A DNA stretch of 64,000 bases from Agromyces marinus. GTDB taxonomy: Bacteria > Actinomycetota > Actinomycetes > Actinomycetales > Microbacteriaceae. Below the pieces are notes generated by a model. The model did not search any database. It saw only the letters and a list, made by a program, of their open reading frames with translations, and had not been told where the DNA came from. The DNA is taken from the NCBI RefSeq assembly GCF_021442325.1, contig NZ_CP087879.1, positions 806,001-870,000 of the forward strand, read 5' to 3'. This document shows positions 48,484 to 57,477 of the stretch, piece by piece. The stretch's first letter is position 1. Every line of letters starts with the position of its first letter. Both the position numbers and the translations under genes were made by a program.

Positions 48484-49472
48484 CACGCGGCCGTGGCGCG
48501 GGCTCGCACGGCGGACGGCGGCTCGCCGAACTCGGCGCGGAAGGCGCGGCTGAAGTGGGCGGCGTCGGCGAAGCCCCAACGGCCGGCGACCTGGCCGACC
48601 GGACGGTGCGCCGCGAGCGGGTCCTGGAGTTCGCGGCGGCAACGGTCGAGCCGCCGGGATCGGACCCAGCTGGAGACGGTGAGCCCCTCCTCGTGGAAGA
48701 TCGCGTGGAGGTGGCGGGTGGAGATGAAGTGCGCCGCGGCGATCGACGCCGGCGTGAGGTCGGGGTCGCCGAGGCGGTCCTCGAGCCAGGCCTGGATGCC
48801 GCGAAGCATCGCCCGGTGGGGTCGGTCGGCGTCGCGGGCGACGTCCAGTTCGCGTGCGTAGAGCGTCGTCACGAGGTCGACCGCGTTGCGGGCGAGTCTT
48901 CCGCCGACGGGGCCGCCCAACTGGTCGAGGTCGCCGGCGAGCTCGGCGAGGAAGCGTGCGACGACGCGGCCGAGCCCCTGGCCGCCCGCGATGCGGGCCG
49001 CGGTCATGCCCTGCACGGCGTCGGTGGGCAGTTCGAGCAGCCGGTGCGGCACCATGAGCACGAGGGTGCTGAAGGTCTCCTCGAAGACGAGCGTGTAGGG
49101 CGAATCGGTGTCGTAGATCGTGAGGTCGCCGGGCCGGAGCACGGCCTCACGCGAGTCCTGGATGAGCAGGCCCGTGCCGGAGAGCTGGAGTCCGAGCTTG
49201 AACGAGCGATGCTCGGATCGCGCGACGAGCTCGGGCGTCCGGTGGATCTCATGGCCGGTGGCCGTGACGACGGAGAGGTGGACGTCGTCGCCGACCGACG
49301 CGCGGATGTCGCCGCGGAACGCATCGGGATCGTCGGAGCGCACGCGGAGCGGCACGAAGGACTGCGAGGCGAGCGAGCTGAACTCGGCGAAGTCGAGCGG
49401 CAGTGCCGAGGTGTCGATGGCGGGCGCCTCCGGGGCGAGCGCGGGGGAGGATCCGTGGGGCACGGGATGCAC
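48483..49472 (-). CDS. AraC-family regulator beside the amine permease
   Basis: This 329-aa regulator has an N-terminal AraC_binding_2-type sensor domain (GTGLLIQDSREAVLRPGDLTIYDTDSPYTL) and two C-terminal helix-turn-helix motifs (TPASIAAAHFISTRHLHAIFHEEGLTVSSW and VGQVAGRWGFADAAHFSRAFRAEFG). It is divergent from a permease and close to an amine oxidase, so an inducer role in amine catabolism is likely. This subfamily often controls amine or aromatic genes. The start is GTG 49472; the translated frame continues upstream but loses similarity. Confidence 0.88.
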   Translation of the reverse strand: MHPVPHGSSPALAPEAPAIDTSALPLDFAEFSSLASQSFVPLRVRSDDPDAFRGDIRASVGDDVHLSVVTATGHEIHRTPELVARSEHRSFKLGLQLSGTGLLIQDSREAVLRPGDLTIYDTDSPYTLVFEETFSTLVLMVPHRLLELPTDAVQGMTAARIAGGQGLGRVVARFLAELAGDLDQLGGPVGGRLARNAVDLVTTLYARELDVARDADRPHRAMLRGIQAWLEDRLGDPDLTPASIAAAHFISTRHLHAIFHEEGLTVSSWVRSRRLDRCRRELQDPLAAHRPVGQVAGRWGFADAAHFSRAFRAEFGEPPSAVRARATAA

Positions 49473-49674
49473 CTCATCTCTGGGTGGGACGTCGATGTCC
49501 GGGTCGAAGGAAACTCTACGCTTGTCGAGCGAAATCCGACAGGGCGGGTCTGCGGTGCAGGTCAACCCGCGTTCGCTGTGCGACAAGACCGGGGCTGCGC
49601 CGCACGGAACCATGGGCCGGAACCGGGCGATGCCGCCGTGGCTCGCCCTCCCGTCGACCAAGGGATCCCCAGCC

Positions 49675-51210
49675 ATGACCTCAACGACGACGTCGACGCC
49701 CGCGTCGACACGTGCTCTCGGCCACCGGCGCCTCGGCGTGCCATCCGTCACCCTCATGATCATCGCGGCATCGGCGCCGCTCACCGTGGTCGCCGGCGGC
49801 GTCACCACGACCTTCGCCGTCACGGGCGTGATCGGCGTGCCCGTCGGCTTCATCGTGCTCGCCGCGGCCCTGGCGGTCTTCGCGGTCGGCTACGCGGCGA
49901 TGAGCCGCTACGTCACCAACGCCGGCGCGTTCTACGCCTACATCGCGCAGGGCATCGGACGACCGTTCGGCGTGGGCGCCTCGCTCGTCGCGCTCGTCGC
50001 GTACAACGCCATGCAGGTCGGCATCTACGGCCTGTTCGGGTTCCAGATGTCGATGTTCCTCGAGGCGAGGTTCGGCATCACCACGCCGTGGTGGCTGTGG
50101 ATCTTCGCCTGCATCGCCGTCGTCGGCGTGCTCGGCGTGAACCGCGTCGACCTGTCGGCGAAGGTGCTCGGCGTCCTCGTCGCGCTCGAGTTCGCCGCCG
50201 TGCTCGTGTTCGACCTCGTCGCGTTCGCCGTCGCGCCCGAGGGCGTGAGCACCGCCGGCATCGAGCCGGCCAACCTGTTCGTGCCGGGAGTCGGCGCAGT
50301 GCTCTCCTTCGGCGTCGCCGCGTTCATGGGCTTCGAGTCGGCCGCCATCTACGGCGAGGAGTCGAAGGACCCCAAGCGCACGGTCGCGCGGGCGACCTAC
50401 GCCGCGGTGGCCATCATCGGCGTGTTCTACGCGTTCAGCGCCTGGGCGTTCACGGTCGGCATCGGACCGTCGCAGATCGTCGAGGCCTCGGCGACCTACG
50501 GTCCGGACCTGATGTTCGTCTTCATGGGCGAGCACGCACCCGTCATCGTGAGCGACCTCATGCAGGTGCTCTTCCTCACGAGCCTCTTCGCGGCGCTGCA
50601 GTCGTTCCACAACGCCGTCGCCCGGTACCTGTTCTCGCTCGGGCGCGAGGGCGTGCTGCACCGCAGCCTCGGCTCGGTGCGTGCCGTCTCGCGAGCTCCC
50701 TGGGCCGGCTCGGTCGCGCAGAGCGCGATCGCGATCGTCGTGACGCTCGGCTTCGTCGTCGCCGGCGAGGTCATGGGCCTGAAGGCCGACTTCGCGCCGG
50801 TCGAGTTCCTCTACCCGGTCCTCACCATGTTCACGTGGCTCACGAACACGGGCGCGATGGGGCTCGTGCTGCTCATGGGCATCATCGCGATCGCGGTGAT
50901 CGGCTTCTTCCGCCGCGATCGGCGCGGACTCGGCGCCTGGCAGACGCTGATCGCCCCGGCGATCTCCGCGGTCGTGCTGTTCACGGTGTTCGTGCTCATC
51001 CTGGCGAACTTCAACGTGCTGCTCGGCCAGACCGAGACGACGGCGGCCACGTTCGTGCTGCCCGCGCTGCTGATCGTGCCCGGTGTCGCCGGCGTCGTGT
51101 GGGGCCTCGTCATCCGACGGCGGAACCCGGAGCTCTACGCCCGGGTCGGGCACGGCATCGAGGAGGCCGAGGCGGCCGTCGTCGAGGTTCCGGCCCACCG
51201 GGGGGTCTAG
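49675..51210 (+). CDS. APC-family amino acid/amine permease
   Basis: The 511-aa protein has about twelve membrane helices and the APC signature region SAPLTVVAGGVTTTFAVTGVIGVP, FVPGVGAVLSFGVAAFMGFESAAIYGEE and KRTVARATY. Helix 1 carries the unwound Gly-rich segment used for substrate amine binding. With the AraC gene and copper amine oxidase on either side, import of a primary amine or aromatic amino acid is likely. AAGGGA is 9 nt before the ATG. It overlaps the next, convergent gene by 4 bp. Confidence 0.9.
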   Translation: MTSTTTSTPASTRALGHRRLGVPSVTLMIIAASAPLTVVAGGVTTTFAVTGVIGVPVGFIVLAAALAVFAVGYAAMSRYVTNAGAFYAYIAQGIGRPFGVGASLVALVAYNAMQVGIYGLFGFQMSMFLEARFGITTPWWLWIFACIAVVGVLGVNRVDLSAKVLGVLVALEFAAVLVFDLVAFAVAPEGVSTAGIEPANLFVPGVGAVLSFGVAAFMGFESAAIYGEESKDPKRTVARATYAAVAIIGVFYAFSAWAFTVGIGPSQIVEASATYGPDLMFVFMGEHAPVIVSDLMQVLFLTSLFAALQSFHNAVARYLFSLGREGVLHRSLGSVRAVSRAPWAGSVAQSAIAIVVTLGFVVAGEVMGLKADFAPVEFLYPVLTMFTWLTNTGAMGLVLLMGIIAIAVIGFFRRDRRGLGAWQTLIAPAISAVVLFTVFVLILANFNVLLGQTETTAATFVLPALLIVPGVAGVVWGLVIRRRNPELYARVGHGIEEAEAAVVEVPAHRGV

Positions 51211-51782
51211 GCGCCGAGCACCGCCGCGAGGCCGGGAACGGCCATGGCGGCGAGCATGACGGTCATGCTCGCCGCCATCACGCCGTGAACGACCCCGCTG
51301 CGGCCCTCGCGCATCGCGCGCACCGCGACCCACGCGCCGAGCGCGACCACCGTGAGCACGGCGAAGGTCTCGGCCGGGAGCGCGAGGGCGACATGGGCAT
51401 GCGTCTCGCCGGGCGCACCGACACCGTCGCGTCCGGCCGAGGCCACGAGCCATCCCGCTGCGATGAGCGCCAGCGCATGGTGAAGGTCGTCGAGCGGTCG
51501 GCCGCCGAGCCCTGCCGGCCGGGGGCGCCTCGGCGGGGCTGACGCGGGGCTGCGCGCCCGGTCCACGCGGGATCGGACGCCGATCGCGAGGCCGGCGAGC
51601 ACGAGGATTCCCGCCCAGGCCACGCCGGGGAGGATGCCGGTGAGTGCCGTGTCGAGCATGGCGGCGAGCATCGCGACCGCGGCGAAGGCATCCAGGGCGC
51701 GGAGTCGCCGACCGCGGGCGAGCGTCGCTCCGGTCCCGGCGAGCGCGCCCGCGAGCATGACTCCGTGTGCGATCTCGGCCAT
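51207..51782 (-). CDS. Small polytopic membrane protein of unknown function
   Basis: This 191-aa protein has five or six hydrophobic segments, among them AVAMLAAMLDTALTGI, LALIAAGWLVASAG and VMAASMTVMLAAMAVPGL. Histidines in DDLHHALALI and ETHAHVALAL, in or near membrane segments, could bind a metal. It lies between the permease and the copper amine oxidase, so a role in copper supply is conceivable but unproven. I do not recognise a family with certainty. It is divergent from the oxidase. Confidence 0.65.
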   Translation of the reverse strand: MAEIAHGVMLAGALAGTGATLARGRRLRALDAFAAVAMLAAMLDTALTGILPGVAWAGILVLAGLAIGVRSRVDRARSPASAPPRRPRPAGLGGRPLDDLHHALALIAAGWLVASAGRDGVGAPGETHAHVALALPAETFAVLTVVALGAWVAVRAMREGRSGVVHGVMAASMTVMLAAMAVPGLAAVLGA

Positions 51783-51858
51783 TCGTTCCCCGAATCTTCC
51801 CTGTTCCGGCGAGTCCGGCTATATTACTCGACAAACGTAGAGAAAAACGAGGTGCACC

Positions 51859-53898
51859 ATGACGATGACGTCGACCACCCGAGCCGCAGAGCGGCGTCCT
51901 TCCTCCGTCTCGGGCGCGCCCGAGACGGACCCGATGCGCGGGCTCTCCGCCGACGAGATCGACGCGACGCGCGAGATCCTTGCCGAAGCCGGCGTGCTCA
52001 CCGAGCAGACCCGCTTCGTCTACGTCGGACTCGACGAACCCGCCAAGTCCGACGTGCTCTCCGGGGCGGAACTGCCGCGCGTCGTGCGCGTGCTGCTGCT
52101 CGACCGCGCGACCGGCGCATCCGCCGACGTCCGCGTGTCGGTCACCGATCGGGCGATCCTCAGCCGCACCGACATCGACGGCGCGAACGGGCACGTCCCG
52201 ATCCTCGACGTCGAGTTCGAGGCGATCTACGACCTGCTCGGCGCCGAGCCCGAGTGGCACGAGGCCCTCGCCAAGCGCGGAATCACGCACGAGCAGGTCG
52301 CGCTCGCGCCGCTCTCGGCGGGCGAATACGGATTCGAGGCCGAGCGCGGGCGCCGCGTCATCCGCGTGCTCGCCTTCATGCGGCACGACGAGCAGGACCA
52401 CTGCTGGGCGCACCCGGTCGACGGCCTCTGCGCCTACGTCGACATGATCGAGGGACGGATGTTCGAGCTCGTCGACCACAAGGTCTACGAGATCCCCGCC
52501 GAGTCGGGCAACTTCGACGACCCCGAGGTGCAGGGCGCGCCGCTCGACACCCTCAAGCCGATCAGCATCACCCAGCCCGAGGGGCCGAGCTTCACCGTCG
52601 AGGAGGACCGGGTCAGCTGGGCGAACTGGCGCTTCTCGCTCGCGTTCGATGCTCGCGAGGGGCTCGTGCTCCGTCGCATCCGCTACGTCGACGCCGACCA
52701 GGGCGGCGTCGAGCGCGACGTCGTCTACCGCGCGTCGATCGCCGAGATGGTCGTGCCCTACGGCGACCCGTCGCCCGCCCGGTTCTGGCAGAACTACTTC
52801 GACACCGGCGAGTACGTGTTCGGCCGCTACGCGAACTCGCTGCAGCTCGGCTGCGACTGCCTCGGCGAGATCCGGTACTTCGACGCCACGATCGCCGACG
52901 AGTTCGGCCACCCCCGTGTCATCCCGAATGCGATCTGCATGCACGAGGAGGACTACGGCACCCTCTGGAAGCACACCGACATCTACACCGGGTCGAACGA
53001 GGTGCGCCGCCAGCGGCGCCTCGTGGTCAGCTTCTTCACCACGGTCGGCAACTACGACTACGGGTTCTACTGGTACCTCTACCTCGACGGCACGATCGAG
53101 TGCGAGGCGAAGCTCACGGGCGTGCTCTTCTCATCGGCCTACGACCCGGAAGCCGGCGACCACGCGAGCGAGGTCGCACCCGGGCTCGGCGCGCCCTACC
53201 ACCAGCACCTGTTCAGCGCGCGGCTCGACATGATGGTCGACGGCGTCGCGAACGCGGTCGACGAGGTCGACGCCGTCCGCCTGCCGATGGGGGAGGGCAA
53301 CGCCTACGGCAACGCGTTCACGAAGCGCACGACGCGCCTGCGCACCGAGGCCGAGGGTGCCCGCGACGCCGACCCCGTCAGCGGGCGCGTCTGGCACATC
53401 GTCAACACCGAGCAGCAGAACCGGCTCGGCCGGCCCGTCGGCTACGAACTGCGCGCGGAGGGCTCGCCGACCCTGCTCGCCGACCCCGAATCGGTGATCG
53501 CCAAGCGCGCCGGCTTCACGCGCAAGCACCTCTGGGTCACCCGCTACGACCGCGACGAGCGCTACCCGGCGGGCGACCTCGTGAACCAGAACCCCGGCGG
53601 CGACGGCCTGCCGCGCTACACCGAGGCCGACCGATCGATCGACGGCGAGGACATCGTGCTCTGGCACACCTTCGGCCCGACGCACTTCCCCCGCGTCGAG
53701 GACTGGCCGGTCATGCCGGTCGACTACGCGAAGTTCACCCTGAAGCCGTACGGCTTCTTCGGGCGCAACCCCACCCTCAACGTCCCGTCCTCCGAAGCGA
53801 TGGGTATGGCGTGCCACACGGATGCCGCGGCCGGCGGATGCCGCTGCGAGGCGGGCGCGTGCACGTGCTCGGGGCACGGGCACGGGCACGGGGACTGA
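51859..53898 (+). CDS. Copper-containing primary-amine oxidase
   Basis: This 679-aa oxidase converts primary amines to aldehydes with release of H2O2 and ammonia. Tyr399 in TVGNYDYGFYW is the precursor of topaquinone (consensus NY[DE]Y), and Asp315 in YFDTGEYVFGRY matches the catalytic base. Copper ligands are in HQHLF and WHTFGPTHFPR. The length matches bacterial phenylethylamine/tyramine oxidases. The last 30 residues (CHTDAAAGG, CRCEAGACTCSGHGHGHGD) are Cys/His-rich, an extra metal-binding tail. No signal peptide is seen, so it is cytoplasmic. Confidence 0.95.
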   Translation: MTMTSTTRAAERRPSSVSGAPETDPMRGLSADEIDATREILAEAGVLTEQTRFVYVGLDEPAKSDVLSGAELPRVVRVLLLDRATGASADVRVSVTDRAILSRTDIDGANGHVPILDVEFEAIYDLLGAEPEWHEALAKRGITHEQVALAPLSAGEYGFEAERGRRVIRVLAFMRHDEQDHCWAHPVDGLCAYVDMIEGRMFELVDHKVYEIPAESGNFDDPEVQGAPLDTLKPISITQPEGPSFTVEEDRVSWANWRFSLAFDAREGLVLRRIRYVDADQGGVERDVVYRASIAEMVVPYGDPSPARFWQNYFDTGEYVFGRYANSLQLGCDCLGEIRYFDATIADEFGHPRVIPNAICMHEEDYGTLWKHTDIYTGSNEVRRQRRLVVSFFTTVGNYDYGFYWYLYLDGTIECEAKLTGVLFSSAYDPEAGDHASEVAPGLGAPYHQHLFSARLDMMVDGVANAVDEVDAVRLPMGEGNAYGNAFTKRTTRLRTEAEGARDADPVSGRVWHIVNTEQQNRLGRPVGYELRAEGSPTLLADPESVIAKRAGFTRKHLWVTRYDRDERYPAGDLVNQNPGGDGLPRYTEADRSIDGEDIVLWHTFGPTHFPRVEDWPVMPVDYAKFTLKPYGFFGRNPTLNVPSSEAMGMACHTDAAAGGCRCEAGACTCSGHGHGHGD

Positions 53899-54169
53899 CG
53901 CCCGGGGGCCGGATCGGCTCGGACGACAGGGCGGGCGGATGTCGCGCATGCGGTATTCGCCCGCCCCGCACCACCGGATACCGTCGCCCACCCATCCGCT
54001 CCGGCCCTCCTCGCGGAGTCCGGCCGCACGTTCCGGACCGTCTCGGTGGGGGTCCCTCAGCGACCGTGCTTGTCGGCCGGGCCAAGTGAGAAGGGGCACC
54101 GCCCGGCTCGCGGGGACTCCCGCCGGACGCCGTTGATCGACGATGCGTTGATGGATCCCAGGCTTGCCG

Positions 54170-54409
54170 CTACGGGAGGAGGTCGAGCGTCTGCGGCCGC
54201 GCCTTCATCGCGTGGATCACCAGCTCGTTCCCACTGTCGAAGACCAGCACGACTGTTTCGAGCAGTCGACCTCGGGTGTCGAATCCAAGTCGAAGCTGGC
54301 GGGTGGGCGAGTCGTCGTCGAGGTCTTCGATCCAGATCGGCCACGATGCTGCCTGCGTCGCGTCCACCGGGCTGATGCCGTGCTTGAGTGCCGAAGGGTG
54401 GACGTTCAC
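54170..54409 (-). CDS. Putative toxin of a type II toxin-antitoxin pair (BrnT-like)
   Basis: This 79-aa protein, MNVHPSALKHGISPVDATQAA through IHAMKARPQTLDLLP, has the Lys-His-Gly-x-x-x-x-Asp-Ala element, a central RQLRLGFDTRGRLLETVVLVF sheet region and the late IHAMKAR, which resembles the BrnT RNase toxin layout. Its ATG overlaps the stop of the upstream RHH gene. Here the antitoxin gene comes first, the reverse of the usual BrnT-BrnA order, so it may be a distinct relative. Confidence 0.6.
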   Translation of the reverse strand: MNVHPSALKHGISPVDATQAASWPIWIEDLDDDSPTRQLRLGFDTRGRLLETVVLVFDSGNELVIHAMKARPQTLDLLP

Positions 54410-54669
54410 GCGGCGTACGCGGCCAGCGCGTCCCGGATGAGCTCCGATCGAGACTTGTGCTCGCGGGCAGCCCGGGCATCCAACGCTGCGAGCTCGTCAC
54501 TGGTCAAACGCAGCGCAACGACCTGCGACGGCTCAGCGCCACGCCCCGGCCGACCGCGTCCGCGCTTTTTCAGCGCATCCACGTCATGGCCGGCTTCGGC
54601 TTCAGCGACCCACTCGGAGATCTGCTCCTCGGTCACGGGCACGCCGTTGATCGTCTCGCGCTTGCTCAT
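54406..54669 (-). CDS. Ribbon-helix-helix antitoxin
   Basis: The 87-aa protein has an acidic N-terminal part (ETINGVPVTEEQISEWVAEAEAGHDVDAL), a basic linker (KKRGRGRPGRG) and a C-terminal CopG/RHH domain VVALRLTSDELAALDARAA with HKSRSELIRDALAAY. It should bind the toxin and repress its own promoter. TACACT (54676-54681, minus strand) lies 6 nt before the ATG, so the operon is probably leaderless. It is translationally coupled to the toxin gene. Confidence 0.78.
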   Translation of the reverse strand: MSKRETINGVPVTEEQISEWVAEAEAGHDVDALKKRGRGRPGRGAEPSQVVALRLTSDELAALDARAAREHKSRSELIRDALAAYAA

Positions 54670-54691
54670 TGCAATAGTGTAATACGTAAAT
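54670..54691 (-). promoter_or_regulatory. Toxin-antitoxin promoter and possible operator
   Basis: The -10 TACACT (54676-54681) is next to the palindrome TACGTA (54683-54688) in an AT-rich patch that is unusual for this genome. An RHH dimer could bind there and block transcription. Confidence 0.5.
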
Positions 54692-55045
54692 GCCCGTGGG
54701 GAACAGCGGCCGGTCGCGTTGAGGGATCGGGCCCGCGTGGTCAGTCGGTCGGCGAGCGGTCGGCTCCATCCGTGAGGGTGCAGATGTGAGGTCGGTCTCC
54801 GAGCGGTGGATGAGCCCTACGAACTCGGCTGAGGCGGGCGGATGCCGTCGGCGACCTTCGAGAGGACGTAGCGGGGAACGTGGCCGACGCGTTCGATCCT
54901 TGCGCCGACCACCTGGCCTTGCCGACAGCGCCGCCGAGGGCGCCAGCCGCCGCGGTGGTCGCCTCGGGCGTTGCTGGAGGCTGAGGGTCTTCCCTCGGGC
55001 GTTCGTTGCGGTGATGATGGTCTCGTCCGGTGGTGAGGAGGCCGC
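54670..55045. other. 376-bp gap without a convincing gene; possible gene remnant
   Basis: Apart from the TA promoter at its left edge, I see no supported gene. Open frames here are low-complexity and lack start signals. On the minus strand, one frame gives VGARIERVGHVPRYVLSKVADGIRP, which looks protein-like but has no plausible start and soon stops; it may be a fragment of a lost gene divergent from the LysR gene. The LysR promoter must also lie here. Confidence 0.4.
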
Positions 55046-55924
55046 GTGGAGTTGCGACAGCTTCGTTGGTTCCTTGCGGCGGTGGAGGCGGGATCGCTCT
55101 CGGCGGCGGCACGGGAGGGGCACATCAGCCAGCCGGCGCTGAGTGTGATGATCGCCCAGCTCGAGCGCGAACTCGGCGCGAGGCTGCTCGACCGGGGTCG
55201 CGATGGTGTGCGCCTCACCGCAGCAGGGAGCGCGGTGGCAGGCATCGCCCGCCGCATGGTCGACGACGCCGAGCTGGCCGGGATCGCTGCGCGAGCGACA
55301 CACGATCATGACGCGGAGGTCCGGCTCGCGGTCACCGATCCAGGGACGGTTCCGCTCGTGGCGGGCGCCGTGGCCGCGGCCACGCTCGCAGGTGTGCACG
55401 TGAGCCTCGTCGTGGGGCGTCATCGTCCATGGGAGGTGCATGGCGTGCTGCGGCGCGAGGTCGATCTGGCGGTCGTGACCGCTCCCATCCTCGACCGGCG
55501 CATCCGCACCGCGCAGCTGACCACGGAGCGCCGAGGCATCCTCGTCGGCCCGCGCAACGACCTCTTCGAAGCGGCCGATGCCGACCTGACCTTCGAACTG
55601 CTCGCCGACCAGGCCGCGGTCGATCCGGTCGACGTTCCCCTCGATTGGACCGATGAGTGGGCGTACCGACCGCAGCTGAACGGGGAACGGTTGCGGCGTG
55701 CCGGGCCGCCGGTCGATTCGATGAGTGCGACCTTCCTCTCGGCCCTGACCACCGAAGCGGTCGCGTTCGTCCCGCGTCAGGTCGGTCTGATCGGCCAGGC
55801 GATGGGGTTGCGGTACCTCGAGCCGACCACCGGCCCGCTGTGCGAGCACCTGATCGCGTGGCGACCGCCGTTGTCGGATGCCGCGCGGCTGGTGCTGAAT
55901 TCGGCGGCCAGCGCCGTCCATTGA
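55046..55924 (+). CDS. LysR-family transcriptional regulator
   Basis: This 292-aa protein has the LysR helix-turn-helix (LRQLRWFLAAVEAGSLSAAAREGHISQPALSVMIAQLERELGARLLDR) and a periplasmic-binding-like effector domain from about residue 90. GTG 55046 follows GAGGAG. The usual divergent target is missing (a gene remnant lies upstream), so its regulon is unclear. It may control the catabolic genes around it, or be a leftover of a larger locus. Confidence 0.88.
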   Translation: MELRQLRWFLAAVEAGSLSAAAREGHISQPALSVMIAQLERELGARLLDRGRDGVRLTAAGSAVAGIARRMVDDAELAGIAARATHDHDAEVRLAVTDPGTVPLVAGAVAAATLAGVHVSLVVGRHRPWEVHGVLRREVDLAVVTAPILDRRIRTAQLTTERRGILVGPRNDLFEAADADLTFELLADQAAVDPVDVPLDWTDEWAYRPQLNGERLRRAGPPVDSMSATFLSALTTEAVAFVPRQVGLIGQAMGLRYLEPTTGPLCEHLIAWRPPLSDAARLVLNSAASAVH

Positions 55925-56038
55925 GATTCGCTATGGCAGAACCGTCGCGGTGCAGGTCACCAGCGGACGAGAGCGGAACAGTATGTGGGAAACGCGCACG
56001 CTGGAGTGTGCGTCACACCACGATCCGGGGGACGAGCC

Positions 56039-56578
56039 ATGGGCAAGCTGAACCGAGCATCACTCCTCACCAGCGCGGCTGCGAGCGCGTTCGCGCTGGC
56101 GCTGTTCGCACCGTCCGCGGCGCACGCCGCTCCGGGCAACGGCAACCGCGTCGACATCGGCGACCACAACGACATCGTCGTCGCCACCTGCGCCGACGGC
56201 AGCACCGTACAGGGCCCGCTCGACGGCGAGGCATCGTTCCACGAGCGCTGGGACAAGGACGGCAACCTCATCTCCCTCGCGATCGCGATGGAATACAAGA
56301 TGACCTGGACGCTGTCCTCGACCGGAGAGAGCCTTCACCCTCACGGCACCCGCCGTCTGCTCATCGAATTCGACAAGGGCACGACCACCGACACCGGCAA
56401 CTACCGGAAGCTGACCATCGCGGGCCAGGGCGCCGTGCTGAACTACGCGGGCATCTCGATCTACGACTTCGCGACCGAGGAGATCCTGTACCACAAGGGC
56501 CCGGACGTGGCAGACGGCGGTGACCCCGCTGCCAGCAACGACCTCGTCTGCGGGCTCTTCGGCCTCGACGGCGCCTGA
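56039..56578 (+). CDS. Secreted beta-rich protein of unknown function
   Basis: The 179-aa protein has a signal peptide (LLTSAAASAFALALFAPSAAHA, cleavage near AHA-APG). The mature part of about 150 residues is rich in alternating hydrophobics, and two cysteines (ATCADGS, LVCGLFG) at either end could pair. No family is recognised; a lipocalin- or beta-barrel-like fold is possible. GGGGGA lies before the ATG. An imperfect inverted repeat (ACGCGCAC/GTGTGCGT at 55991-56012) upstream might bind a regulator. Confidence 0.65.
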   Translation: MGKLNRASLLTSAAASAFALALFAPSAAHAAPGNGNRVDIGDHNDIVVATCADGSTVQGPLDGEASFHERWDKDGNLISLAIAMEYKMTWTLSSTGESLHPHGTRRLLIEFDKGTTTDTGNYRKLTIAGQGAVLNYAGISIYDFATEEILYHKGPDVADGGDPAASNDLVCGLFGLDGA

Positions 56579-56726
56579 CCGGCCGATCGCCACGTCCGGG
56601 GAACGCCGGCTTCTCATCGTTGGCGAGTCGCTCGCGACGAGAAGTCGGCGGGCGCCCGCGCTGCCGAGTGTCGCGTCTGGCGAACAGCGAGGTGCGCCAG
56701 CGTCCGATGAAGACGTAGAGGCGCAC

Positions 56727-57314
56727 TCAGCGCAGCAGTTCGAGGTACCCGTCGAGCAGCCGGGTCATCCGTTCGGCGTCGGCGCTCGCCGGGGCGACGA
56801 CGGCGATGACCTGCACGCCGTCGAGCATCGCCATGAAGTGGTCGACGACGACCGGGATGTCGACATCGTCGCGGATCTCGCCGAGGCGCTTCGCGTCGGC
56901 GAGGTGCCCGCCGATCTCGACGCGCCACTGGTCCATGGTGCGCTCGTGGAGGGCGAGGAGGCCGGGCTCGTTGGCCGCGTACTCCCAGAACGGGATGACG
57001 ATGCGCGCCTCGAGGATCCGCTCCTCGTCGAGCGGGAAGATCTGCAGCATCAGCTCGCGGAGGGCCGCCATGCCCGAAAGGTCGGCTCGCACGGCCGCGA
57101 AGCGCTCGTTCGTGGCCGCGAACACGTGCTCGAACGTCGCGCCGATCAGCTCCTCCTTGTTGCGGAAGTACGGGAAGAGCCCGCCGTTCGCGACGCCCGA
57201 CGCCTTCGCGATCTCGCGCATCGTCGTGGCACGGAAGCCCTTCTCCGCGATCAGGCGCCAGGTCGCGTGCACGATCTCGAGACGGCGCGCGTCGTGGTCG
57301 ACGATCTTCGGCAT
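56727..57314 (-). CDS. TetR-family regulator
   Basis: The 195-aa protein has the TetR DNA-binding region RLEIVHATWRLIAEKGFRATTMREIAKASGVANGGLFPYFRNKEELI and a helical ligand domain. It lies downstream of, and on the same strand as, an aldehyde dehydrogenase gene, separated by a strong hairpin, so it has its own transcript. GAGAGGGGA precedes ATG 57314. It may control the dehydrogenase; context only. Confidence 0.88.
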   Translation of the reverse strand: MPKIVDHDARRLEIVHATWRLIAEKGFRATTMREIAKASGVANGGLFPYFRNKEELIGATFEHVFAATNERFAAVRADLSGMAALRELMLQIFPLDEERILEARIVIPFWEYAANEPGLLALHERTMDQWRVEIGGHLADAKRLGEIRDDVDIPVVVDHFMAMLDGVQVIAVVAPASADAERMTRLLDGYLELLR

Positions 57315-57412
57315 GGTCCCCTCTCCCGACGCCGCGGCGCCGGGGTCAACGATACGCGCCACGCCGCGCCGGCCCCGGGATGCCGCGGCGGGCGCGGCGT
57401 GCGACCGAGCAC

Positions 57413-57450
57413 GGAACGGGCCGGGGCGCGATCGCGCCCCGACCCGTTCC
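57413..57450 (-). terminator. Terminator after the aldehyde dehydrogenase
   Basis: A 17-position stem (57413-57429 with 57434-57450) with one mismatch closes on GATC. It lies 28 bp past the aldehyde dehydrogenase stop and before the TetR gene. Confidence 0.82.
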
Positions 57451-57477
57451 CCGCGCGAGCGCGGACACCGGTGCCGG

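Noticed and set aside
49681..52974. 1,097-aa open frame on the minus strand over the permease and amine oxidase
   Set aside because: Low-complexity Asp/Arg/Glu-rich antisense translation of two well-supported genes.
54741..55142. Overlapping open frames of 118-123 aa between the antitoxin and LysR genes
   Set aside because: Low-complexity composition, no ribosome-binding site, overlap with the LysR start; treated as non-coding or remnant.
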